Counted from the stretch's first letter, positions 18,560-28,315 are shown. The stretch: DNA of 64,000 nt from Pseudodonghicola flavimaris (GCF_030164425.1 NZ_JASNJD010000004.1:186001-250000); one strand, 5' to 3'. Translations and numbers: made by a program. Notes: generated by a model not told the origin, from the letters alone.

Positions 18560-19975
18560 TCAGCCCGCGCGCCAGAAGACGGGGGTGAAGAGCACCAGAA
18601 CCGTCATCATCTCCAGCCGGCCCAGATACATCCCCATCGACAGGATCAGTTTCGACGCCTCGTTCAGCGTCGCGAAGTTGCCCGAGGGGCCGATGATCTC
18701 GCCAACACCGGGGCCGACATTGGCCACTGCGGTCAGCGCCCCGCTGAGCGCGGTGAGGAAATCCAGCCCCAGCAGGTTCAGCACCACCGCCATCACCATC
18801 ACGGTCGACAGGTAGAGCGTGAAGAAGGAGATCACCCCGGAGGTGACATCCGGCCCGATCGGCCGGCCTTCGTAGCGTGCGACCACCACCTGATGCGGCG
18901 AGCGGATGCGCTTGACCGCCGCCGCCGTCAGCCGGAAAAACACGATCCAGCGCATCATCTTGGCACCGCCGGCAGTGGAGCCGGTGCAGCCGCCGACGGC
19001 GGTGATGGCGAAGAACACCGCCACCGCGAAGGGGCCCCAGGTGATGTAATCGGTGCTGGCGTAGCCGGTGGTTGTCACCACCGAGGCGACGTTGAAGGCG
19101 ACCTGTCGGAAGGCCGGTTCGATCTCCATGTCGTTGACCAGCACCAGCCAGAGGGTCAGCATCACGCTGACACCGAGCAGGAAACAGACCAGCCAGCGCA
19201 CCTGTTCGCTGTTGAACTGTCGCCGCAGGATGGCGCGGATGTACCAGGCGAACGGAAAGCCCCCCAGAACCATGAAGATGGTGGCGGTATATTGCAGAAA
19301 CGGGCTCTGAAAATGGCCGAAGGAGGCGTCGTAATTCGAATAGCCGCCGGTGGACAGCGTGGTCATCGCATGGGTGACAGCATCGAACAGGCTCATCCCT
19401 CCCAGCAGATAGAGCAGGAAACACACTGCCATCAGCCCGCCATAGGCGACCAGGGTGGCCAGCGCGAAACGGGCGGCATTGGCCAGTTCCTTTTCGCCCT
19501 TTTCCGAACTTTCGGTGCGGAAGAGCTGCATGCCGCCGACCTTGAGAATCGGCAGCAGCGCCACGCCGGTGACCACGAAGCCGATACCGCCGATCGCCTG
19601 CAGCAGGGCGCGCCAGAACAGGATGCCGCGCGGGGTCTCGTCCAGGCCGCTCATCACCGTCGATCCGGTGGTGGTGATGCCCGACATCGCCTCGAAGAAG
19701 GCGTCGACCGGGCTCAGCTGCCAGACCATCAGCGGCAGCGCGCCGCAGAGCGCCGCAGTCATCCAGACGCTGGCGGTGACCAGGAACACATGCTGCGGCT
19801 CAAGATCGTGCTGCGACCGGGCGCCGGCGAGGGCGACGGCGCCGCCGAGCAGGCCGCAGAGGATGAAGGCCTCGACGAAGACCGGGGTGGAATCGGCAAA
19901 CAGGAGCGCGGTCAGGGCCATGAGCCCGGACATTGCCAGCATGGCGACGCTATTGATGAAGACGACAAAACTCAT
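18560..19975 (-). CDS. trkH: TrkH family potassium uptake protein
   Basis: 471 residues, integral membrane, built from four M1-P-M2 units. Pore-loop sequences are recognisable: GITTTGSTV, TTLSTGGYSN, SVVTTTGYAS and a fourth near AVANVGPGVG. It forms the K+-translocating subunit and normally works with cytosolic TrkA, which is not in the window. Complete, single-gene unit. Confidence 0.93.
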   Translation of the reverse strand: MSFVVFINSVAMLAMSGLMALTALLFADSTPVFVEAFILCGLLGGAVALAGARSQHDLEPQHVFLVTASVWMTAALCGALPLMVWQLSPVDAFFEAMSGITTTGSTVMSGLDETPRGILFWRALLQAIGGIGFVVTGVALLPILKVGGMQLFRTESSEKGEKELANAARFALATLVAYGGLMAVCFLLYLLGGMSLFDAVTHAMTTLSTGGYSNYDASFGHFQSPFLQYTATIFMVLGGFPFAWYIRAILRRQFNSEQVRWLVCFLLGVSVMLTLWLVLVNDMEIEPAFRQVAFNVASVVTTTGYASTDYITWGPFAVAVFFAITAVGGCTGSTAGGAKMMRWIVFFRLTAAAVKRIRSPHQVVVARYEGRPIGPDVTSGVISFFTLYLSTVMVMAVVLNLLGLDFLTALSGALTAVANVGPGVGEIIGPSGNFATLNEASKLILSMGMYLGRLEMMTVLVLFTPVFWRAG

Positions 19976-20136
19976 CCGCTGATCGGCGGCCGGGGGGCCT
20001 CTGGTCCGTTCCTTGCGTTTCCGATCCCGTCAATAGCCCATTGTTGGGGGGGGAAGACAAGACGGCAGCGGGGCGGTGGCATCGGAAGGTGGCGGACTGT
20101 GGGGTCTCTGCCGCAGCGCGGCATCGGGGCCCGGGC

Positions 20137-20664
20137 TCAGCGCGCGTCAAAGCCCGGGTGAAAGACGATCCGTCCCGGGCGCGGGGCGGCGGCCAGCCCC
20201 AGGGCCAGCACATACTCGGGCGGGACGCCGCCCACGCCCAGCCCGGCGACCGGGGCGAAGCCGAAGCGGCGATAGTAGCCCGGATCGCCGACCAGAACCA
20301 CGCCGGCGGCGCCCCGGGCGGTGAGCCGCGCCAGTGCCTGCCGTATCAGCCGGCTGCCGAGACCCTCGGCCTGACGGTCGGGGCGAACCGCGATCGGTCC
20401 CAGTCCGAACCAGTTGCCCTCCGGGGCAGCACTGTCCGCGCTGTTCGCATCTGCGGCGATCGTCACCGGCGACAGCGCCACATGGCCGACGATCTCCCCC
20501 GCATCCTCGGCGACCAGCGACAGGCTCAGCGCGCCGGCGGCGCGCAGCGCCCGGATGATCGCCGGTTCGGTCTGTTGGCTGACCGCCACCGGTGCGAAGG
20601 CGGCGGCGGTGATGGCTCCGATGGCGTCGATATCCTCAGGGCGTTCGTCGCGGATGGTCAGCAT
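20137..20664 (-). CDS. GNAT family N-acetyltransferase
   Basis: 175 residues. Acetyl-CoA binding motif A is visible as LGPIAVRPDRQAEGLGSRLI (about residues 92-111), with the later GDPGYYRRFGF segment typical of the YhbS-like subgroup. Cytosolic; substrate not inferable. Same strand as, but not overlapping, its neighbours. Confidence 0.88.
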   Translation of the reverse strand: MLTIRDERPEDIDAIGAITAAAFAPVAVSQQTEPAIIRALRAAGALSLSLVAEDAGEIVGHVALSPVTIAADANSADSAAPEGNWFGLGPIAVRPDRQAEGLGSRLIRQALARLTARGAAGVVLVGDPGYYRRFGFAPVAGLGVGGVPPEYVLALGLAAAPRPGRIVFHPGFDAR

Positions 20665-20702
20665 GTGCGGTGTCTCCTGCCGGGCGGTATCGGCCGGCGA
20701 TT

Positions 20703-21638
20703 TCAGTCTGCGGTCTGGGCGAAACGCGATGGGCTGGTGCCCATGCGCTGGCGAAAGGCGGTGGCAAAGGCGGTGGTGCGCTCATAGCCGGCGAGCCGGG
20801 CGGCCTCCGCCACCGGGGCGCCGGCACGCAGGGCGTCGGCGGCCCGGTCCATCCGCAGCGCCCGCAGCCGTTCCTGCACCGGTTGGTCATAGGCGCGGCG
20901 AAACAGCCGGCGCATCGTCGACAGGCTGACGCCGCCCGCCGCCGCCAGATCCTCCAGCGCCGGCAGCGGTCCCGGGCGGGTCGCCAGCGCCTCCATGCGG
21001 GAGAGCTTTTCCCGGTCCTGCGGCTTCAGCCGGTCGCGGCCGGCCAGCAGGAGCTCCATCGCATGGCGCACCAGCGACATCGCCAGCGCCTCTTTCTCCA
21101 GGGTCAGGAGCGGGCCCGGGGGGGCGCCGTCGGGGGCCGCCAGCAGCGCCTCGGCCCGGGCGACATCGCCGGGGGCGGCGATCCAGCTGTCGCTGCGGTG
21201 GCGCTGACCCTGCAGCAGCTGCGCCCGCTGCACCCCGCGCGCCTCGAGCCAGTCCCAGGACAGCACCACGGTCAGCTTGCGCAGATGTTGGCCGCGCCGG
21301 ACCCGGCGGCGGAAGTCCATCGGCTGGGCCAGCGCGCTCATCACCACGCGCACCGGCTCCCGCGGGGGGCGGCCCAGAGGCATCGGCTGGGCGCCCAGCC
21401 AGGTGTCCACGCCGCCCTCCAGAACCATGTGCAGGACGACATTGGCGGGCCGGGTCGTCCGGGTTTCGAAATCGGATTCGCCGCGCGTCGCCTGCAGGTT
21501 CACCACCAGTCCCGAAGGGGTGCTGCTGCCGATGCGGCCGCCGCTCAGCACGATGCTCTCCGGCGGCAGGGTGGCCCCGAAATCGCGGCTGGCCGGTGGC
21601 AGGCTCCGTTCGATCTGTCCCAGGCTGATCTGCGCCAT
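20703..21638 (-). CDS. AraC family transcriptional regulator
   Basis: 311 residues from ATG 21638. The C-terminal ~100 residues hold two helix-turn-helix units (LEDLAAAGGVSLSTMRRLFR and the second at VAEAARLAGYERTTAFATAF, ending RQRMGTSPSRF). The N-terminal half is the variable effector domain. It is divergent from a TonB-dependent siderophore receptor, like PchR-type regulators that sense ferric siderophores; control of that receptor is likely. Direct repeats TCCGAA at 21651 and 21668 are candidate sites. Confidence 0.88.
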   Translation of the reverse strand: MAQISLGQIERSLPPASRDFGATLPPESIVLSGGRIGSSTPSGLVVNLQATRGESDFETRTTRPANVVLHMVLEGGVDTWLGAQPMPLGRPPREPVRVVMSALAQPMDFRRRVRRGQHLRKLTVVLSWDWLEARGVQRAQLLQGQRHRSDSWIAAPGDVARAEALLAAPDGAPPGPLLTLEKEALAMSLVRHAMELLLAGRDRLKPQDREKLSRMEALATRPGPLPALEDLAAAGGVSLSTMRRLFRRAYDQPVQERLRALRMDRAADALRAGAPVAEAARLAGYERTTAFATAFRQRMGTSPSRFAQTAD

Positions 21639-21768
21639 GGTGCCGGTCTCTCCGAATTTTGGCGGTTTCCGAAAGCTTTCTGACCGTCTGGCGAAGCCGA
21701 CGGGCTTTTGCGTGAGCAGCCTACAGCTTAGTGCTTGAGAAAAATAGTCGGAATTTAGGGACGCAACG

Positions 21769-23874
21769 ATGCTCAACCTCTCGCGCCACTCTCTGCGCGT
21801 GGCCCTTCTGGCCACGACCGCTCTTGCCAGCCCGGCGCTGGCCCAGGATGCCTTCGAACTCGATGCCATCGTTGTCGATGGATCGAGCTATGAGACCGAG
21901 ACCAGCGGCAGCTATTCCACCGACCTGATCTCGGTCGGGGAAAAGGCGACGATGAGCCCCCGCGAGGTGCCGCAATCGACCAGCGTGGTGACCCGCAAGC
22001 AGATCGAGGACGGCGGCTATACCGCGCTGGAAGAGGCGCTGACCGACGTGCCGGGGATCATGATCCTGAACAACAACGTCGGCCGGTCGTCGATCTTCTC
22101 CCGCGGGTATGAGTTCGACTACCTCTATTTCGACGGTCTGCCGGCGCCGGTCAGCTCGATCTACGGCACCCAGCCCGATCTCTCCATGGTCGATCATATC
22201 GAGGTGCTGAAAGGGCCGGCGGGGCTGTTCATCGGCACCGGCGAACCGGCGGGGTCGATCAACATGCGGCTGAAACAGGCCGCCGCCACCGCGTTTCAGG
22301 GCTATGCGACCACCAGTATCGATTCGAACGGCCATGCGCGGGCGGAGATCGATGTCTCCGACAAGCTGAACGCCGACGGCACCCTGCGCGGCCGCTTCGT
22401 GGCGGCCTATGGCGACGGCGACAGTTTTGTCGACGGGGTGGAAAACGGGGTCACCTCGCTCTATGGCACCCTGGCCTGGGACGTGACGCCCGACACCCAT
22501 CTGACCTTCTCGCTCAGCCATATGGAGCGGGACATCATCCCCTATAACGGCCTGCCGACCTATGCCGACGGTTCGCTGATCTGGATGGACCCCTCGGCCA
22601 CCACCGTGCTCGACTGGAATACCTTCGAAAACGAGACCACTGATGCGGTGATCGCGGCCGAACATTTCCTCGACAACGGCGGGCGGGTGAAATTCTCGTT
22701 GCGCAGGTCGCAGCAGGACGCCGATTTCCTTTATGGCTATTCCGGCTCTGTCGCGGCGGCGGACAATACCATTTCCAGCCTGTCCTGGCTGGACCGGGAT
22801 TTCGATCAGGACAGCCTGGCGCTGGATCTGCATGCCGAGCTGCCCTTCCAGCTGGGCGACTGGGACGGCAACGCGATCATCGGCGCCGACTGGCAGAAGG
22901 TCGACAGTACCATGTATCAGGCTCGCGGCAGCATCGCCGGCAGCTGGGACCTGGACAACTGGGACAGCGGCGCGGTCGCGGTGCCGGGCGCGACCTATTC
23001 CACCCGCACCGATACCGAGACCACGTCGAAGGGGCTCTATACCCAGGTGCGGCTGTCGCCGGTGGAACCGCTGACCCTGATCGGCGGCGCACGGCTCAGC
23101 TGGTACGAGGGGACGGTGGATACCGTGACGCTGGCGACCGGGGCCACCACCTCTGACCGTTATGACGTGTCGGCCCAGGTCACGCCCTTTGCCGGGGTCA
23201 CCTATGACCTGACGCCGAACACCACGCTCTACGCCAGCTATTCGGAAATCTTCATTCCGCAATCCTATGTGGATGTGAATGGCAACCTGCTCGACCCGAT
23301 CGAGGGGCAGCAATACGAGATCGGGGTGAAGGCAACGCTGGGCTACGGGCTGAACGTCTCTGCCGCGCTGTTCGATCTGCGCGAGACGAACCGGCCCGAG
23401 GCGGTGACCGGCACCAGCTATTACGTCGCCGACGAAGAGGTCCGCTCACGCGGGCTGGAACTGGAGATGTCGGGCGAGTTCAGCGAGAACCTGCATGTCG
23501 CGGCCGGCTACACCTTTACCGACACCGAATATCTGACCGGCAGCAGCGCCGGCAATCCGTTCTCGACCTACACGCCGGAGCATATGCTGAAGCTCACCGG
23601 CAGCTACGATGTGACCGAGGGGCTGTTCGCCGGCTGGAGCCTGGGCGGTCGGCTGACCGTGATGTCGAGCTTTTCGTCGCGCGGGATCGTGGCGCCGGGC
23701 TATGGTGTGGTCGATCTGATGGTGGCGAAGACCTTTGCCAATGACGTGACCCTGCGCCTGGGCGTGGATAATCTCTTCGACAAGGATTATTACACCCGCG
23801 TCGGCAGCACGACCGTGTTCAACTTCCGGGGTGCGCCGCGGGCCTTCAACCTGGCGCTGACCAAGACGTTCTGA
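21769..23874 (+). CDS. TonB-dependent siderophore receptor
   Basis: 701 residues, outer-membrane beta-barrel. Signal peptide about residues 1-26 (cleavage after ALAQ), a TonB-box-like stretch DAFELDAIVVDG, a plug domain (about 55-165) with REVPQSTSVVTRKQIEDGG and IEVLKGPAGLFIGTGEPAG, then a 22-strand barrel ending in Phe701. The plug sequence groups it with ferric-siderophore receptors (FhuE/FpvA type) rather than vitamin B12 receptors. With the divergent AraC gene and the downstream esterase it forms a siderophore utilisation module. The ligand is unknown and no siderophore synthesis genes are nearby. Confidence 0.93.
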   Translation: MLNLSRHSLRVALLATTALASPALAQDAFELDAIVVDGSSYETETSGSYSTDLISVGEKATMSPREVPQSTSVVTRKQIEDGGYTALEEALTDVPGIMILNNNVGRSSIFSRGYEFDYLYFDGLPAPVSSIYGTQPDLSMVDHIEVLKGPAGLFIGTGEPAGSINMRLKQAAATAFQGYATTSIDSNGHARAEIDVSDKLNADGTLRGRFVAAYGDGDSFVDGVENGVTSLYGTLAWDVTPDTHLTFSLSHMERDIIPYNGLPTYADGSLIWMDPSATTVLDWNTFENETTDAVIAAEHFLDNGGRVKFSLRRSQQDADFLYGYSGSVAAADNTISSLSWLDRDFDQDSLALDLHAELPFQLGDWDGNAIIGADWQKVDSTMYQARGSIAGSWDLDNWDSGAVAVPGATYSTRTDTETTSKGLYTQVRLSPVEPLTLIGGARLSWYEGTVDTVTLATGATTSDRYDVSAQVTPFAGVTYDLTPNTTLYASYSEIFIPQSYVDVNGNLLDPIEGQQYEIGVKATLGYGLNVSAALFDLRETNRPEAVTGTSYYVADEEVRSRGLELEMSGEFSENLHVAAGYTFTDTEYLTGSSAGNPFSTYTPEHMLKLTGSYDVTEGLFAGWSLGGRLTVMSSFSSRGIVAPGYGVVDLMVAKTFANDVTLRLGVDNLFDKDYYTRVGSTTVFNFRGAPRAFNLALTKTF

Positions 23875-24743
23875 TGCGGAGGCATATCGCAGCAATGGCC
23901 ACATCGCTTTCGATGCTCGGCTTCGCCACGGACCTGCCCGCCCAACAGGGCCCAGAGCCGATCCCGGGGGCTGAAACGTTCGGCCCCCGCTGGCAGCCCG
24001 CCGGCACCGCGCAATTCGATCTCGGCCCGGCGGAGGGTCGGTTCCGCATTCTCGTGTCGCTGCCCGATCAGCCGCCGCCGGAGGAGGGCTATGGCATCAT
24101 CTATGCGCTCGATGCCGGCTGGACCTTCGGCACCCTGCGCGACGCGGTGCGGATGCGGGCCAGCCCCTATGCGCACTCCGGCGCCCGCCCCACGGTGGTG
24201 GTGGGGATCGGCTGGCCCACCGACACCCTGATCGATTTCGACCGGCGCGGCCCGGATCTGGTGGGGCAGGGGACCGAGGGCCCCGGTCGCGCGGCGACGC
24301 TGGAACTGATCGAAACCGTTCTGATCCCGCGGGTCGAGACGGCGCTGCCGGTCGATCCGGCGCATCGCATGATCCTGGGGCACAGTTTCGGCGGCGCCTT
24401 CGCGCTGCAGGCGCGGGCAGAGCGGCCGGGGCTGTTTTCCCACATCGCCGCCGGCAGCCCGTCGATCTGGACCGATGCGGAGGCGCTGTTTGCCGCCGCC
24501 GGTCCCGGTGGCGCCCCGGTGCTGATCACCATCGGTGGGCTGGAGACGCCGGAGCGGGCCGCCGCCACCGGTGCCCCGGCCGACCGGATCGCGCGGCTGA
24601 TAGAGCGCGACATGTTCGGCCGGGCAGAGCGGATGGCCGCCGATCTGGGGGCCGATTTCGTGGTCTTCGACGATGTCGGCCACGGTGCTTCGGTCACCGC
24701 TTTTCTGGCCCGGGCAGTGGCGTTTCTCTGGGCCGCGGAGTAG
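23874..24743 (+). CDS. Alpha/beta hydrolase, periplasmic siderophore esterase-like (IroE/Fes-like)
   Basis: 289 residues; ATG 23874 overlaps the receptor stop (TGATG). An N-terminal hydrophobic stretch (about residues 5-23, ending LPAQQ) suggests export. The nucleophile elbow GHSFGGAF (about residue 166) is that of the enterochelin-esterase-like family, with GDDVGHGASV-like His segment VGHGASVTAF at the end. Translational coupling to the siderophore receptor supports hydrolysis of an ester siderophore in the periplasm; other esters are possible. Confidence 0.85.
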   Translation: MRRHIAAMATSLSMLGFATDLPAQQGPEPIPGAETFGPRWQPAGTAQFDLGPAEGRFRILVSLPDQPPPEEGYGIIYALDAGWTFGTLRDAVRMRASPYAHSGARPTVVVGIGWPTDTLIDFDRRGPDLVGQGTEGPGRAATLELIETVLIPRVETALPVDPAHRMILGHSFGGAFALQARAERPGLFSHIAAGSPSIWTDAEALFAAAGPGGAPVLITIGGLETPERAAATGAPADRIARLIERDMFGRAERMAADLGADFVVFDDVGHGASVTAFLARAVAFLWAAE

Positions 24744-25062
24744 ATCGCGTTCCGTTGCCCCAAGCCCTTGGCCCGGATCGGAAAACCCTGCGTCCGCCCG
24801 CTGGCGTCCGGGGCCGGGCCGGAGTTTTCCGGGAATTCCCGCAGAAAAAGACTCGGATTTAAAGGCGTCAATATTTCGGCGCCTTTTCTTATTCCTCCAC
24901 AAGTTATTGCTGTTATCCCCAAAATAATGGTTGCCAGAGCCCCCATAGGCGGCGCACCATATCTTGTAGAGGCGGGGAGGTTCATCCCCGGTCTCTTGAG
25001 CAGGCACCTAGCGCTGGGGGCGCTATCGGCCCCACGCCGCTAAAGATCAAAGAGGTGGCACC
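24744..25062. other. Intergenic region between siderophore esterase and YbjN gene
   Basis: Contains the terminator at 24861-24890 and then an AT-rich stretch that must hold the promoter of the YbjN gene. I found no convincing -35/-10 pair or coding frame. Confidence 0.5.
24861..24890 (+). terminator. Rho-independent terminator of the siderophore module
   Basis: AAAGGCG pairs with CGCCTTT across a 12-base loop, followed by TTCTT. Confidence 0.7.
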
Positions 25063-25563
25063 ATGGCCTTGTCCGAATACATGCTGGAAGACGATATTCA
25101 TCCCATCGACATCGTCGAACATCTGGCCGAATTCCGAGACTGGGATTTCGACCGGATCGGTGACGATCAGATCGCGATGGCTGTCGAGGGCCAATGGCGC
25201 ACCTATTCGATCACCCTGGCCTGGTCCGGTTATGACGAGACCCTGCGCCTGGTCTGCACCTTCGAGATGGAGCCCCCCGAAGAGCAGCACAGCCGGCTTT
25301 ACGAGCTGCTGAACCTGATGAACGATCAGTGCTGGGCCGGCGCCTTCACCTATTGGGCAGAGCAGAAGCTGATGGTCTACCGCTACGGTCTGGTTCTGGC
25401 CGGGGGGCAGGTTGCCTGTGCCGATCAGATCGACACCATGATCAATGCCGCGGTGATGAGCGCCGAGCGCTATTATCCGGCGATCCAGCTGCTGGTCTGG
25501 GGCGGCAAATCCCCGCGCGATGCGATGCAGGCCGCCATTGCAGAGGCCTACGGCCGGGCGTAA
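25063..25563 (+). CDS. YbjN domain-containing protein
   Basis: 166 residues from ATG 25063 (AGAGGTG upstream). YbjN fold, similar to type III secretion chaperones, spanning residues 15-150, with LRLVCTFEMEPPEEQHSRL and DQCWAGAFTYWAEQKLMVYR. Cytosolic, with no signal peptide. Upstream of proC on the same strand, 38 bases apart. Function unknown; YbjN of E. coli affects stress and motility. Confidence 0.85.
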   Translation: MALSEYMLEDDIHPIDIVEHLAEFRDWDFDRIGDDQIAMAVEGQWRTYSITLAWSGYDETLRLVCTFEMEPPEEQHSRLYELLNLMNDQCWAGAFTYWAEQKLMVYRYGLVLAGGQVACADQIDTMINAAVMSAERYYPAIQLLVWGGKSPRDAMQAAIAEAYGRA

Positions 25564-25601
25564 ACCTAGGCCCCGAACCGATATAAACGGAAGGGGTCCC
25601 C

Positions 25602-26417
25602 ATGGATATGTCACGGATCGCCGAACAGGGGCTGGTGCTTCTGGGCTGCGGCAAGATGGGCTCGGCGATGCTCGAAGGCTGGCTCGATGGTGGTCTTCCG
25701 CCCGCCTCGGTTTGGGTGGTGGATCCGCATCCGTCGGACTGGCTGAAGGCGCAGGGCGTGCATATCAACGCGCCGCTGCCCGAATGCCCGGCCTTGGTGC
25801 TGGTGGCGGTCAAGCCGCAGATGATGCGCGAGGCACTGCCGGCGCTGAAGGCGCTGGGGGGCGGTGATACCCTCTTTGTCAGCGTTGCCGCCGGCACCCC
25901 GATCGCCGCCTATGAGGAGATGCTGGGCGATGGCACCCCGGTGGTGCGGGCGATGCCCAACACCCCGGCCGCCGTCGGCCGCGGGATCACCGCCATCATC
26001 GGCAACGCCAAGGCGACGGCAGAGCATCTGGATGTGGCCGAGGGGCTGCTGTCGGCCGTGGGGCAGGTGGTCCGGCTGGATCACGAGGCTCAGATCGACG
26101 CGGTCACCGGGGTCAGCGGCTCGGGTCCCGCCTATGTGTTCCACCTGATCGAAACCATGGCCGCCGCCGGCGAGGCCCAGGGCCTGAGCCCCGAGCTTGC
26201 CATGCAGCTGGCCAAGGCGACGGTGGCCGGCGCCGGCGCGCTGGCCGAGGCCGCTTCGGAAACGCCGTCGCAGCTGCGGGTCAATGTCACCAGCCCGAAC
26301 GGTACCACCCAGGCCGCGCTCGAGGTGCTGATGGATGCTGAAACCGGCTTTCCGCCGCTGCTGAAACGGGCCGTGGCCGCGGCCACCGACCGATCGAAGG
26401 AGCTGTCCCGTGGCTGA
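25602..26417 (+). CDS. proC: Pyrroline-5-carboxylate reductase
   Basis: 271 residues. Last step of proline synthesis, reducing pyrroline-5-carboxylate with NAD(P)H. N-terminal nucleotide fold LVLLGCGKMGSAMLEGW, VVRAMPNTPAAVGRGITAI, VTGVSGSGPAYVFHLIETM, and the C-terminal LRVNVTSPNGTTQAALE signature. Overlaps the next gene by eight bases. Confidence 0.95.
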   Translation: MDMSRIAEQGLVLLGCGKMGSAMLEGWLDGGLPPASVWVVDPHPSDWLKAQGVHINAPLPECPALVLVAVKPQMMREALPALKALGGGDTLFVSVAAGTPIAAYEEMLGDGTPVVRAMPNTPAAVGRGITAIIGNAKATAEHLDVAEGLLSAVGQVVRLDHEAQIDAVTGVSGSGPAYVFHLIETMAAAGEAQGLSPELAMQLAKATVAGAGALAEAASETPSQLRVNVTSPNGTTQAALEVLMDAETGFPPLLKRAVAAATDRSKELSRG

Positions 26418-26751
26418 CGAGATCGGTTTCGACGATTTTCTCAAAGTCGATATCCGGGTCGGCCGGGTGGTGCGCGCCGAACCCTATCCCGAGGCGCGCA
26501 AACCGGCGATCAAGCTGTGGATCGATTTCGGCCCGGAGATCGGCGAGAAACGCTCCTCCGCCCAGATCACCGCGCATTACACGCCCGACGGGTTGATCGG
26601 TAAACAGGTGATGGCGGTGGTGAATTTCCCGCCGCGCCAGATCGGCAAGTTCATGTCCGAGGTGCTGGTGCTGGGCCTGCCCGATCCCGATGGTGGCGTG
26701 GTGCTGATCGGTCCGGATCTCGAGGTGCCCACCGGCGGGCGGATGCACTGA
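26410..26751 (+). CDS. tRNA-binding protein, CsaA-like
   Basis: 113 residues, a single OB-fold tRNA-binding domain (FLKVDIRVGRVVRAEPYPEA, then KQVMAVVNFPPRQIGKFMSE and LIGPDLEVPTGGRMH). CsaA-type proteins dimerise and bind tRNA-like RNA; a chaperone role has been proposed. Translationally coupled both upstream (proC) and downstream (its stop shares the A of the next ATG). Confidence 0.9.
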   Translation: MADEIGFDDFLKVDIRVGRVVRAEPYPEARKPAIKLWIDFGPEIGEKRSSAQITAHYTPDGLIGKQVMAVVNFPPRQIGKFMSEVLVLGLPDPDGGVVLIGPDLEVPTGGRMH

Positions 26752-27704
26752 TGCGGGTGCTGCTGTCGCGCCCGATGCCGCCGGCGACCGTGGCGGCCGC
26801 CGAGGAGCTGTTCGAGGTCGAGGTGCGCCAGAGCACCCAGCCGATGAGCGCCGCAGAGCTGCGCGCCGGGCTGGCCGTCTTCGACGCGATGATGATCACC
26901 CTCGGTGACCGGGTGACGGCCGAGATCCTGCAGGACTTCGGCCGCCCGCGCTGCCGGATGCTGGCCAATTTCGGTGTCGGCTATAACCATATCGATGTCG
27001 AGGCCTGTCGCGCCCATGGCATCACCGTCTCCAACACACCCGGCGCGGTCACCGATGCCACCGCAGATATCGCCATGACGCTGATCCTGATGGCCTGCCG
27101 CCGCGCCGCAGAGGGTGAACGGTTGGTGAGGTCGGGGCAATGGCAGGGCTGGCATCCGACCCAGATGCTGGGGCTGCATGTCACCGGTCGCAAGCTGGGG
27201 GTGATCGGTCTGGGCCGCATCGGCCAGGCGGTGGCGCGGCGCTGCCACTACGGCTTCGACATGGAGATCGGCTATTTCAACCGCTCGGAAAAGCAGGTCG
27301 ATCACCCGGCCACCCGGTTTCAGACGCTGACCGATCTGGCCGCCTGGGCCGATATTCTGGTGGTGGCTGCCCCGGGCAGCGCCGAGACCCATCATCTGGT
27401 CGGGGCGGAGGTCTTCGCCGCGATGCCGGCGCATGGGGTCTTCGTCAATATCGCCCGCGGCGATATCGTCGACGAGGCGGCGCTGATCGCCGCTCTGCAG
27501 GATCGCCGCATCGGTGCTGCCGGCCTCGATGTCTATGAGTTCGAACCGGCGGTGCCGGCGGCGCTCAGGGCGCTCGACACCGCGGTGCTGCTGCCGCATC
27601 TGGGCACGGCCGCACTCGATGTGCGAGAGAACATGGGGGCCATGGCGGTGGAGAACCTGCGCGCCTATGCGGCGGGAGAGACCGTCCCCAACCGGGTCAA
27701 TTAG
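26751..27704 (+). CDS. D-isomer 2-hydroxyacid dehydrogenase (glyoxylate/hydroxypyruvate reductase-like)
   Basis: 317 residues. NAD-binding motif VIGLGRIGQAVARR near residue 149, MLANFGVGYNHIDVEACRAH, the catalytic Arg in FVNIARGDIVDEAALI, a Glu in the following segment, and His in VLLPHLGTAALDV. This is the R-E-H triad of the family. The closest named types are D-glycerate dehydrogenase/GyaR; exact substrate is not certain. Coupled to the csaA-like gene. Confidence 0.88.
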   Translation: MRVLLSRPMPPATVAAAEELFEVEVRQSTQPMSAAELRAGLAVFDAMMITLGDRVTAEILQDFGRPRCRMLANFGVGYNHIDVEACRAHGITVSNTPGAVTDATADIAMTLILMACRRAAEGERLVRSGQWQGWHPTQMLGLHVTGRKLGVIGLGRIGQAVARRCHYGFDMEIGYFNRSEKQVDHPATRFQTLTDLAAWADILVVAAPGSAETHHLVGAEVFAAMPAHGVFVNIARGDIVDEAALIAALQDRRIGAAGLDVYEFEPAVPAALRALDTAVLLPHLGTAALDVRENMGAMAVENLRAYAAGETVPNRVN

Positions 27705-27718
27705 GCGGTCGCGCCGCC

Positions 27719-28315
27719 TCAGGCGCCGTCGGGAGCGCGTTCCCCCATCGCCTCGCGCCAGTGCCGGCGGCAGAGCGAGACATAGGTCTCATTGCCGCCG
27801 ATCTGGATCTGATCGCCCTCATGCAGCGGCGCCCCGTCGGGTCCCTGCCGGATCACCATGGTCGCCTTGCGGCCGCAATGGCAGATGGTGCGGACCTCGC
27901 GCATTTCATCGGCCAGCGCCAGAAGCGTCGCGGATCCGGGGAAGAGCGCGCCACGGAAATCGACCCTGAGCCCGTAGCAGAGCACCGGCACCCGCAGATC
28001 GTCCACCGCTCGGGCCAGCTGCCAGACCTGTTCCGGGGCGAGAAACTGTGCCTCATCGACGAAGACGCAATCGACCGGCCCGGCGGCCAGCCGCGCCTGC
28101 AGGCGCTGAAACAGGTCGTCGCCGGCGGTGAAGGTCTCTGCCTCCCGCCCGATGCCGATCCGCGACGCGATCCGGCCGGCGCCGCCACGATCGTCCAGCG
28201 CGGCGGTCAGAAGATAGGGCGCCATGCCGTTCTCGACATAGTTATGGGCCGCCTGCAGCAGCACTGTCGATTTGCCGGCGTTCATGGTGGAGTAGTTGAA
28301 GTAGAGCTTGGCCAT
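27719..28315 (-). CDS. tdk: Thymidine kinase
   Basis: 198 residues from ATG 28315. Type II thymidine kinase salvaging thymidine with ATP. P-loop STMNAGKSTVLL at residues 9-20, VFVDEAQFL, lid-region zinc site with CHCGRKA and a later CRRH. Complete, of usual length, convergent with the upstream dehydrogenase. Confidence 0.95.
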   Translation of the reverse strand: MAKLYFNYSTMNAGKSTVLLQAAHNYVENGMAPYLLTAALDDRGGAGRIASRIGIGREAETFTAGDDLFQRLQARLAAGPVDCVFVDEAQFLAPEQVWQLARAVDDLRVPVLCYGLRVDFRGALFPGSATLLALADEMREVRTICHCGRKATMVIRQGPDGAPLHEGDQIQIGGNETYVSLCRRHWREAMGERAPDGA

